Shown one piece after another: positions 1 to 5,193 of a stretch of 5,193 bases of DNA. The notes below the pieces were generated by a model. It made no database searches, was not told the DNA's origin, and saw nothing but the letters and a program-made list of their open reading frames with translations. Source of the stretch: Planctomycetaceae bacterium (GTDB taxonomy: Bacteria; Planctomycetota; Planctomycetia; Planctomycetales; Planctomycetaceae). The DNA is taken from NCBI GenBank assembly GCA_003503535.1, contig DOCI01000185.1, positions 27,870 through 33,062 on the forward strand, read 5' to 3'. The stretch's first letter is position 1; each line of letters begins with the position of its first letter. The translations under genes and the position numbers were made by a program.

Positions 1-909
1 GCAATCATTGCCATTCTGGTGGCCCTGTTGCTGCCAGCAGTGCAACAAGCCCGCGAAGCCGCCCGACGGTCGTCCTGTAAAAACAATTTGAAACAGATTG
101 GCTTGGCATTACACAACTACCACGATGTACACAGCGTTTTCCCCCCTGCCGTCATTCATGCAGGCCTGGACGATTGTCAAGAGTTCATGCCACAGGGCGG
201 TCAGATTCTCAATCACACTTGCTACCAGATGTTGCTCCCTTTTCTCGAGCAGGGTTCACTTTACGATTTGTACAACTTTAGCTTGCCAAGCGGTACGGGT
301 AGGCACAGCGGGTGTGAAGCGACAATCGGTTCTTACACGATCACTTCGGCAACTACCCGTCAATTTAATATTGTGAATTCTCAAATTCCGGTCTTTCGCT
401 GCCCTTCCGATCCGGGTGCTGATGTAGGCACAGGCAGCGCTGGTGGCACATATGATTCCCTGGGTGCTTACCGCACAAGTTATGGCGTCGTTGCCCATAC
501 AAATGGAGCAGGCTGGAGTGGAACATGGAGATCGGCTACAAGTTCCTCGAAAGGTGCACTCGGCCCCAACGGTTCTGCGAAAATGCGGGATCTGGTAGAT
601 GGCACCAGCAATACGATGATCTTTATCGAAACACCACTCATTAAAACTTCCACGAGCTACGGTCCTTTCTGGAACAATGCGAGTTGGACGTTTTTTATAC
701 AGCCAGGTAATGCAAGTTATGCGTTGAATGTCCCTTATAACTCTTCCAGTCCTCTCTCTTACGCTTGGGGATCAGGAAGTTTTCATACCGGTGGCGGACA
801 AATGGTGATGGGCGATGGCTCTGTTCGCTTTTTAAGTGAAAACGCGAATCTGGCTACCGTTCAGGCGCTGATCTCTGTCAATGGTGGCGAAGTAATTGGC
901 GAACTGTAA
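1..909 (+). CDS. DUF1559 domain-containing pilin-like protein, 5'-truncated by the window edge
   Basis: The reading frame is open from base 1, so the true start lies upstream; the GTG at 19 is internal. The visible N-terminus ([20 protein letters not shown]) is the second half of the type IV pilin/pseudopilin-like hydrophobic helix that normally follows a GFTLIELLVV prepilin motif, here outside the window. It runs into the family segment [18 protein letters not shown]. The C-terminus carries the planctomycete H-X9-DG motif, with His codon at 784-786 and Asp-Gly codons at 814-819, followed by VRFLSE and the usual ending NGGEVIGEL. The visible 302 residues plus about 20 missing ones fit the family's normal length. 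Such proteins are abundant paralogues in Planctomycetes and are thought to be exported or surface pseudopilin-like proteins; their precise role is unknown. The gene ends in TAA and is followed by a strong intrinsic terminator. Family assignment is very secure; function is not. Confidence 0.95.
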   Translation, partial: AIIAILVALLLPAVQQAREAARRSSCKNNLKQIGLALHNYHDVHSVFPPAVIHAGLDDCQEFMPQGGQILNHTCYQMLLPFLEQGSLYDLYNFSLPSGTGRHSGCEATIGSYTITSATTRQFNIVNSQIPVFRCPSDPGADVGTGSAGGTYDSLGAYRTSYGVVAHTNGAGWSGTWRSATSSSKGALGPNGSAKMRDLVDGTSNTMIFIETPLIKTSTSYGPFWNNASWTFFIQPGNASYALNVPYNSSSPLSYAWGSGSFHTGGGQMVMGDGSVRFLSENANLATVQALISVNGGEVIGEL

Positions 910-935
910 CGCATTAAGATTTTCACAAAATCAGT

Positions 936-977
936 CAGGGTAACAGGCTATCTCGTCTGTTATCCTGGTCTTTTATT
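936..977 (+). terminator. Rho-independent terminator after the DUF1559 gene
   Basis: An 11-base-pair stem pairs CAGGGTAACAG (936-946) with CTGTTATCCTG (957-967). It has a single G·U wobble (940 with 963) and a 10-base loop. A T-rich run, GTCTTTTATT (968-977), follows at once. It lies 26 bases after the DUF1559 stop codon and before the promoter of the next gene. Stem, loop and U-tract all fit an intrinsic terminator. Confidence 0.8.
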
Positions 978-980
978 GAA

Positions 981-1010
981 TTGATATTTCGATAAATCAT
1001 TCTCTAAAAT
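981..1010 (+). promoter_or_regulatory. Sigma-70-type promoter for the lipoprotein gene
   Basis: A -35 box TTGATA (981-986) and a -10 box TAAAAT (1005-1010) each match 5 of 6 consensus bases, with an 18-base spacer. Transcription would start near 1017, leaving a short leader of about 23 bases that contains the Shine-Dalgarno sequence. Its place between a terminator and a start codon supports it. It is predicted from sequence only, and consensus fit is less well tested in Planctomycetes than in E. coli. Confidence 0.6.
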
Positions 1011-1039
1011 ACTTCTGCTGGAACAGTTGCAGGTGACTT

Positions 1040-1477
1040 ATGAATAGCGTGCGTCAGACATCTCTTATCTTATTTGCCCGAATCAGCATGATTTGTGGAT
1101 TAGTTGCGATCACCGGATGTGGAAGAAGTGGCGACCCGATTCCAACGCTGGTCCCCGTCACCGGCATGGTCGAGTATCTGGGTAAACCACTCGCAGGAGC
1201 GGCTGTTTCTTTTTCACCGCAGCAAGCAGCGGAAACTGGAAGCCAACGCACTTCGCTCGGCAGGACAGACGAAAATGGCGTTTTTACGCTGATGTACAAT
1301 GCCGACTACGAAGGGGCGATCATCGGACCGCATATCGTCCGGATCAGCAAACTGGAAGGAACCGATGAAGAGCCGGGTGGCGAAATGCTGCCCTCAAAAT
1401 ACAACGCTCAGTCAACACTCACAGAAACCGTTTCTGCCGATGGTGCGAATGATTTCTTTTTTCAGTTGAAAAAGTAA
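1040..1477 (+). CDS. Small lipoprotein with a transthyretin/carboxypeptidase-regulatory-like beta-sandwich
   Basis: This 145-residue protein starts with a lipoprotein signal peptide: Arg at residues 5 and 14, a hydrophobic stretch, and a lipobox I-T-G-C with the lipidated Cys at 27. The mature part has the pattern common in small planctomycete lipoproteins: PVTGMVEYLGKPLAGAAVSF (residues about 38-57), a TDENGVFTL strand-turn-strand, a GPHIVRISK strand, then SKYNAQSTLTETV and a closing DFFFQLKK strand. This resembles the carboxypeptidase-regulatory-like or transthyretin-like fold. The ATG at 1040 is preferred because AGGTGA (1031-1036) lies just upstream; a later Met at residue 17 would lose the signal peptide. 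These lipoproteins are often found beside DUF1559 genes, as here, but the terminator and promoter between the two suggest separate transcription. It is probably anchored in a membrane facing the periplasm. The specific function is unknown. Confidence 0.9.
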   Translation: MNSVRQTSLILFARISMICGLVAITGCGRSGDPIPTLVPVTGMVEYLGKPLAGAAVSFSPQQAAETGSQRTSLGRTDENGVFTLMYNADYEGAIIGPHIVRISKLEGTDEEPGGEMLPSKYNAQSTLTETVSADGANDFFFQLKK

Positions 1478-2037
1478 TTCGTCTTCCTCAACTGCTGACC
1501 CTTATTTCCTCAGGCATCTGACGGCTTGGCGTACGACGCACTTTAGACGGAAACCGTACCAACTTTAATTACGCTGATCGGCCGCAATTTTCTTTTCAGA
1601 AATATCCTGTCGGTTCCCTTGCAGAACCTGTAGCGGAATCGATTTCGGAATTTCATCATGATTCAGCACGCCGACAAGGAACAGGGCAGGCGGCAATTGC
1701 AGGACTGACCTGCGGACTCGTCGTTTGGTTTTACCTTACCTCTCTTTTCCACTCCTGTTCACCGACGATTCTTCCCCGGTTCTGCACGAGGTTAAGCAAC
1801 TAAGCATTATCTGTACCGATCCATCCTCTGCCTGGTGGCTCGGAATGAATACGATTGCTTTTTGTAGCAAATCCATTGCTTCAGGGTTCGTCGCTTATTA
1901 CCCGTAATCAACTCAACGATAACAATCATCCCGTCTGTATCGTTTGCAATCTTTGAGAAATGATAAGGTTGAAGCCTTAACATTTTTATTCACATCAGAG
2001 ATCTGTTATTCTCTCTCATTAATCAATGCCTGATTGA
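1478..2037. other. Gene-poor stretch with unassigned open-frame fragments
   Basis: I find no gene here that I can defend. A + strand frame is open from 1522 to 1800 but has no ATG, GTG or TTG start near its 5' end and matches no family I recognise. It includes a hydrophobic patch (AIAGLTCGLVVWFYL) that could be a membrane-helix remnant. On the - strand one frame runs from 1894 down to a TAA at 1565-1567, with a single internal TAA at 1736-1738 (see findings). No Shine-Dalgarno sequence, strong promoter or terminator frames either one. Given the recognisable gene remnants just downstream, the stretch is most simply read as decayed coding DNA, but this is inference. Confidence 0.5.
1964..1990 (+). 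terminator. Possible weak terminator-like hairpin
   Basis: TAAGGT (1964-1969) can pair with GCCTTA (1974-1979) through a TGAA loop, closing on a T·G wobble. ACATTTTTATT (1980-1990) follows. The stem is short and AT-rich, and no intact gene precedes it, so it may be chance. Confidence 0.25.
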
Positions 2038-2280
2038 GTGATCCATTTCACACCAATGGAAGTGCAATTCGAATCGGAAAACATGTTTCTGACCGGGACG
2101 AAAGAACAGCCGAAAGATTTCAATAACGGCTTCGTCGGTTACGCATTCTATCTTGGTCAAATGACGCTCTATGATTCAGTGCGATTCCCACTTGATGGCA
2201 TTTATGAATTCACCAGACGATTAAGAAGTACTGCCGTTACGGCTGAGGCACGCCTTCGCATAAGCGATCAGAAAAAAATG
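2038..2280 (+). pseudogene. Remnant resembling a carbohydrate-binding module of planctomycete secreted proteins
   Basis: The frame opens directly after a TGA (2035-2037) and reads VQFESENMFLTG, then NNGFVGYAFYLGQMTLYDSV, then FPLDGIYEFTRRLRS and EARLRISDQKK. This order resembles CBM6/CBM35-like and calcium-dependent xylan-binding modules: an opening 'EAENM.LTG' strand, a middle 'Y.V.FP..G.YEF..R' pair of strands, and a closing 'LR(V)DGK' strand. Such modules occur in large secreted planctomycete proteins, including DUF1587/DUF1592-type proteins commonly encoded next to DUF1552 genes. There is no Shine-Dalgarno sequence before the GTG at 2038, no signal peptide, and similarity stops at a run of seven A (2272-2278). 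After that the frame reads unrelated residues to a stop at 2323-2325. I infer an internal fragment of a deleted gene. The fold assignment rests on pattern recognition and is moderate at best. Confidence 0.4.
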
Positions 2281-2282
2281 AC

Positions 2283-2531
2283 ACACGACTGGATAAGACT
2301 CTTGTGCTGCACGAATCCAACATGATAAACGGAAACGGCCACAAGAAAGATAACCTGCCTATTGTAATGGCAGGTGCTGGTTCAGGAGTGATCACTCCTG
2401 AATCTCACTTACACATCAACTCTCCGATACCGCTTGCAATTCTGTTGTTTTCAATCTCTCAAGGCTTCGATGTTGAGGGTGTTGACCACTACAGCGACAG
2501 CATCGGCACGATTTCAGAATTGACTCTCTGA
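2283..2531 (+). pseudogene. C-terminal remnant of a DUF1552 domain protein
   Basis: Frame 3 reads LDKTLVLHESNMINGNGHKK, then DNLPIVMAGAGSGVITPESH, and ends with DSIGTISEL. This matches the C-terminal end of the planctomycete DUF1552 family: the 'LLDNTLVLYGSGMSDGN.H...NLP.LLAG.GGG...GRHL' block, a 'TPL.NL.L..L..(F/M)GV' helix, and a final 'GDSTG.L..L'. Only about 80 of the family's roughly 400-plus residues remain. The frame is closed upstream by a TGA at 2244-2246, and no start in it has a ribosome binding site, so it is unlikely to be expressed as a functional protein. Several usually conserved positions have changed, for example PG to PE before SHL and NL to IL in the 'PLANL' helix, consistent with relaxed selection. 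Its TGA (2529-2531) overlaps the ATG of the next gene by one base, a relic of an operon. The function of DUF1552 proteins is unknown. Confidence 0.7.
2353..2402. repeat. Two adjacent perfect inverted repeats
   Basis: The first is ACCTGCC (2353-2359) with GGCAGGT (2369-2375), separated by a 9-base loop. Five bases later comes a 22-base perfect palindrome (2381-2402) whose left half is TTCAGGAGTGA and right half TCACTCCTGAA, with no spacer. Both lie within the DUF1552 remnant, about 130-180 bases before the beta-propeller start codon. The second is symmetrical enough for a dimeric DNA-binding protein. Neither is followed by a T-run, so neither is a standard terminator. Function is unknown and coincidence with old coding sequence is possible. 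Confidence 0.6.
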
Positions 2532-4102
2532 TGAAGTTTGCTGTCATTATTATTGTGCAGTTTCTCATCTGTTCGGTCTGTTTCGCGCAATCCTTAAACT
2601 GGCCTCAAGCAAGTGGACCGGAAGGAAACTATCAACACTCACAGGGACAAGCACCCATAAGCTGGAGTGTCACTCGCAACGAGAATATTCGTTGGAAGAC
2701 AACCCTCCCTGAAGGAGGGCAAAGTTCTCCAATTGTGTGGGGAAATTACCTCTTCATAACAATCAATGAACCTTGGCCAGTTGACTCACCTCAACCCGCT
2801 CAAGGGGCCGATGCCGTCGGGTATTGCCTGAATTCAAAGACCGGTGCAATACTCTGGTCAATCAATCTTCCCGGCACGAATCCGCTCAAATATGCAGGAA
2901 TTTTCAGTGATTCCACTTCCCCATCACCTGTGACGGATGGCGAACATGTCTGGTTCTTTAATGCCAGTGGCATGATGGGGTGCTGGGACTTCGATGGTCG
3001 GGAAGTCTGGTCCAGAAAATGGGCACCAAGGACAAGACATCACAGCCGCCAATTCGAACCAATCCTCTATGAAGACACGCTACTCTACGTGGAAGTCCTT
3101 AATAAGGAGGGAGCCGATGTCGGCATGCACGGGAAGTTTCCTCCTGGAACTGATCTCAAACAGTACTGGACCTGTCTGCACGCTTACGACAAACTCACTG
3201 GTCAACTGAAATGGACTGATCAGTCTGGGACTTCGATCCACAATACGCCGACCATGGGAATACTACGAGATGGGCGAAGAGCCATTTTACATGGTCGTGG
3301 AGGGGGACATGCTCCGCTGGAAATGCCATACGGTATGAGTCTTACCGCTCTGGATGAACCACGAACTGGTGAAGAAATCTGGAATTATGAAATCCCTAAA
3401 GGAAGTGCTCACTACACGTCATCATGGAATGAAACCTATTGCTGCTGGTTTCACGGAAATCAACATCTGGTTCTCGACACCCAGACAGGTCAACTCCTCC
3501 GATCGCAAACGCTTGATCAGAATGTCAGTCTTTGCCGCTTCGACCGCGAGGTCGGCGAATACATAACGGAATCAGACACCTCCCTGAAAATCAATCGCAG
3601 ACCTGCCGATACTCCCACAACAAATATGGCGAATTTGCTTGTAGGATCGTACCATTATTTTTTGACTCACGAGTCGCATTGCATCGGACGTATCGATGTC
3701 GAAACTGGTCTTGTGGAATATCTCGAAGTCCCCTTGCAGGTGGTTCGAAATGTTCATGGTTCAGAAGAATATCTCTGGGACAAAGCCTTGCTCAACGATA
3801 CGCTGAACTCGCGCGGCGTCGATATCGGAAAAGTCGATGCACGCTCTAAAGGAACGGGCTGGGGACATGTTTCTGCAGCCACCCCCATTGCCATTGGTGA
3901 TTGCATTTACTTCACGACAATGCTCGGGATAACGTATGTTCTCGACAGAAATGCCAGGAGACTCGATCAGAACGCACTCCTCTCCATCAACGATCTCGGA
4001 CCAGCAGGCCAGACCTGGTCACTGACGCAACCGACATTCGCAAACGGCTGTCTGTATACCCGCACGATGAAAGAAGTGATTTGCATAGGGCTTGGAGAAT
4101 GA
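2531..4102 (+). CDS. Secreted PQQ-like (BamB-type) beta-propeller repeat protein
   Basis: This 523-residue protein begins with a Sec signal peptide (Lys2, hydrophobic residues 3-16, probable cleavage after the CFA at 17-19), so it should act in the periplasm or outside the cell. The mature N-terminus, LNWPQASGPEGNYQHS followed by WSVTRNENIRWKTTLPEGG, is typical of planctomycete outer-membrane-protein-assembly-factor-BamB-like proteins. Repeats with the PQQ-type pattern 'G..(L/Y)..L....TG...W' recur: TGAILWS near 104, DGREVWS near 155, TGQLKWT near 223, TGEEIWNY near 279, TGQLLRS near 319, TGLVEYL near 392 and a last YVLDRNARRLDQ blade, consistent with a 7-8-bladed propeller. No enzyme active site is evident and PQQ binding cannot be claimed; it may be a scaffold or binding protein. 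No Shine-Dalgarno sequence precedes the ATG, which overlaps the stop of the DUF1552 remnant, so translation was probably coupled to that gene. It overlaps the downstream TctC gene by 4 bases. Confidence 0.9.
   Translation: MKFAVIIIVQFLICSVCFAQSLNWPQASGPEGNYQHSQGQAPISWSVTRNENIRWKTTLPEGGQSSPIVWGNYLFITINEPWPVDSPQPAQGADAVGYCLNSKTGAILWSINLPGTNPLKYAGIFSDSTSPSPVTDGEHVWFFNASGMMGCWDFDGREVWSRKWAPRTRHHSRQFEPILYEDTLLYVEVLNKEGADVGMHGKFPPGTDLKQYWTCLHAYDKLTGQLKWTDQSGTSIHNTPTMGILRDGRRAILHGRGGGHAPLEMPYGMSLTALDEPRTGEEIWNYEIPKGSAHYTSSWNETYCCWFHGNQHLVLDTQTGQLLRSQTLDQNVSLCRFDREVGEYITESDTSLKINRRPADTPTTNMANLLVGSYHYFLTHESHCIGRIDVETGLVEYLEVPLQVVRNVHGSEEYLWDKALLNDTLNSRGVDIGKVDARSKGTGWGHVSAATPIAIGDCIYFTTMLGITYVLDRNARRLDQNALLSINDLGPAGQTWSLTQPTFANGCLYTRTMKEVICIGLGE
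4087..4102 (+). promoter_or_regulatory. ATGA stop/start overlap with candidate ribosome binding site
   Basis: The propeller gene stops at TGA 4100-4102 and an in-frame ATG of the next gene begins at 4099, giving the classic ATGA arrangement for translational coupling. AGGG (4087-4090) lies 8 bases before this ATG. A better GGAG (4094-4097) is too close to it but sits 13 bases before a second in-frame ATG at 4111. The first start is preferred for the overlap and for the extra Arg it adds to the signal peptide; the second cannot be excluded. Confidence 0.5.
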
Positions 4103-5193
4103 GAAATTCGATGCCCTTTACAATCCGAACGATATCGCTACTTACGATTTTCCTGATGTTGTTTTCAGGGTGCGATCAGAGTGCTCAAACTGATAAGGCC
4201 GCCTATCCACAGCGTCCCATCAAACTGATCGTTCCTTTCGCAGCAGGGGGAGGTAGTGATACATTCGCCCGCATCCTTCAGAAAGCGATTGAAGACCACA
4301 ATCTGCTTCCTGAACCACTTGTGATTATTAACGTGCCGGGTGCGGGTGGAACCGTGGGGAGCAGACGTGTGAAGAATGCACGTCCTGATGGGTACACTCT
4401 GTTGTTACTGCATGAGGGAATTCTCACCTCTCAAAGTGCTGGACTTGCCAATTTCGGTCCCGATGCCTTTCAGCCCCTCTGTGGAACCGGCCGTACTGGT
4501 ATGGTGATCTGCGTGGCTGGTGATTCTCCATTTCACACATTGCAGGACCTCGTCGAGAAAGCGGCAAGCGAGCCGGAAACGTTGTTGTTCTCGTGCAGTC
4601 TTGGCTCCCCCAGCCACTTTGCAGGATTGATGATTGAAAACGCCGCTCCGGGAAGCCAGTTTCGCTATGTTCAATCTGGTGGGGGTGCGAAACGGTTTGC
4701 CGGTCTGCAGGGTGGCCATGCGGATGTCACTGCCTTATCGATGGCCGAATACATCCAGTTCAGAGATTCGGGATTGAAAGCTCTGGCGTTACTGGGAGAG
4801 GAACGTGATGCAGCCGCTCCAGATTTGATGACTGCAACCGAACAGGGTTTCGACGTGATTGCCAGTAATATGCAATTCTGGTGGGCTCCCAAAGGGACAT
4901 CAATAGACAAAATGGAATCCATGACGAATGTGATTCAGCAGGCGATGCAAACGCCTGAAGTGAAATCACGATTGAGTCAGCTGCAAATCGAGCCAATCGT
5001 CCTCACTGGCAATGCACTTCAGGCAAATCTGGCAGATCGCACCGTTCGCATCCAAAGAGTTTCGCAGAGACCGACCATTGCCTTACCAAACTTTCCATTG
5101 ATGATCTTCGCTGCCGTCGCTGCTCTCACTCTCTATGTTCTCTCTCAATCTTTCCTGTCCCGGCGAGTTGCAAAAATCGAAAGTGACAGTGAG
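4099..5193 (+). CDS. TctC-type solute-binding lipoprotein, probably fused to a TctB membrane domain; 3'-truncated by the window edge
   Basis: The frame is open for 365 codons to the last base, so the gene continues outside the window. Residues 1-25 form a lipoprotein signal (lipobox F-S-G-C, Cys25) with Asp at +2. Residues 37-58 carry the TctC/Bug hallmark PQRPIKLIVPFAAGGGSD and FARIL. Residues 78-101 carry the second ligand-loop signature, INVPGAGGTVGSRRV then ARPDGYTL. The remainder fits the two-lobed periplasmic binding fold, ending near residue 328 where TctC proteins usually stop (about 320 residues). Here the chain continues: PNFPLMIFAAVAALTLYVLS (about 330-349) is a clear transmembrane helix followed by basic SRRVAK. 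This suggests fusion to TctB, the small four-helix subunit of the TTT family, with TctA perhaps next downstream. Family members bind carboxylates such as citrate; the ligand here is unknown. The gene overlaps the propeller gene by 4 bases. TctC identity is secure; the TctB part rests on one helix, and a simple C-terminal anchor is the alternative. Confidence 0.85.
   Translation, partial: MRNSMPFTIRTISLLTIFLMLFSGCDQSAQTDKAAYPQRPIKLIVPFAAGGGSDTFARILQKAIEDHNLLPEPLVIINVPGAGGTVGSRRVKNARPDGYTLLLLHEGILTSQSAGLANFGPDAFQPLCGTGRTGMVICVAGDSPFHTLQDLVEKAASEPETLLFSCSLGSPSHFAGLMIENAAPGSQFRYVQSGGGAKRFAGLQGGHADVTALSMAEYIQFRDSGLKALALLGEERDAAAPDLMTATEQGFDVIASNMQFWWAPKGTSIDKMESMTNVIQQAMQTPEVKSRLSQLQIEPIVLTGNALQANLADRTVRIQRVSQRPTIALPNFPLMIFAAVAALTLYVLSQSFLSRRVAKIESDSE

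Noticed and set aside
1699..1713. GCAGG/CCTGC hairpin with a 5-base loop
   Set aside because: The stem is only 5 bp, without an immediate T-run or adjacent gene, so it is easily a chance occurrence.
1522..1800. + strand frame with a membrane-like patch, considered as a sodium/solute symporter remnant
   Set aside because: Only about 15 hydrophobic residues resemble such a helix. No flanking family motif supports it and there is no start codon.
1725..1907. 60-codon + strand open frame starting with TTG
   Set aside because: It has no ribosome binding site, no recognisable domain, and overlaps a better-looking - strand frame. I consider it chance or part of decayed DNA.
2434..2510. Possible promoters (TTGCAA at 2434, TTGTTT at 2445, TTGACC at 2482) before the propeller gene
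   Set aside because: None has a -10 box matching more than about 3 of 6 consensus bases at a 16-18 base spacing.
3532..3849. 105-codon + strand frame inside the propeller gene
   Set aside because: It is an out-of-frame shadow of the PQQ-like repeats, rich in Arg and Ser, with no domain.
4405..4996. Three - strand open frames across the TctC gene
   Set aside because: They are antisense to a clear TctC coding sequence with both family signature loops, have no recognisable domains, and overlap each other.

Overview
The window looks like chromosomal DNA from a planctomycete of moderate GC content, roughly 50% by eye. Three things point there: a DUF1559 pilin-like protein with the C-terminal H-X9-DG motif, a small lipoprotein of the type that often accompanies DUF1559 genes, and the C-terminal end of a DUF1552 protein. 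The secreted PQQ-type beta-propeller protein also fits. A Gimesia-like genome is a guess; the sequence does not fix the genus.

Layout, all genes on the + strand. Positions 1-909 hold the 3' part of a DUF1559 gene, followed by a good intrinsic terminator (936-977). A near-consensus sigma-70-type promoter (981-1010) then leads into a 145-residue lipoprotein gene (1040-1477). Positions 1478-2531 contain no convincing intact gene. The first half is unassigned. The second half holds two decayed fragments: a carbohydrate-binding-module-like piece (2038-2280) abutting, in another frame, the last ~80 residues of a DUF1552 protein (2283-2531). Two adjacent perfect inverted repeats lie inside the DUF1552 fragment.

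The fragment's stop codon overlaps the start of a 523-residue secreted PQQ-like beta-propeller protein (2531-4102). That gene overlaps by 4 bases (ATGA) a TctC-type solute-binding lipoprotein (4099 to the window end). The TctC reading frame has no stop inside the window. It continues past the usual TctC end into a transmembrane helix, which suggests a TctC-TctB fusion of a tripartite tricarboxylate transporter (TTT).

The propeller and transporter genes form a translationally overlapping pair, probably continuing downstream into further transporter genes. The pair apparently used to sit behind a DUF1552 gene that has since been deleted. The main points of interest are the probable TctC-TctB fusion with two membrane anchors, its coupling to a beta-propeller protein, and the gene remnants with twin palindromes just upstream. 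I see no CRISPR array, tRNA, rRNA or intact mobile element.
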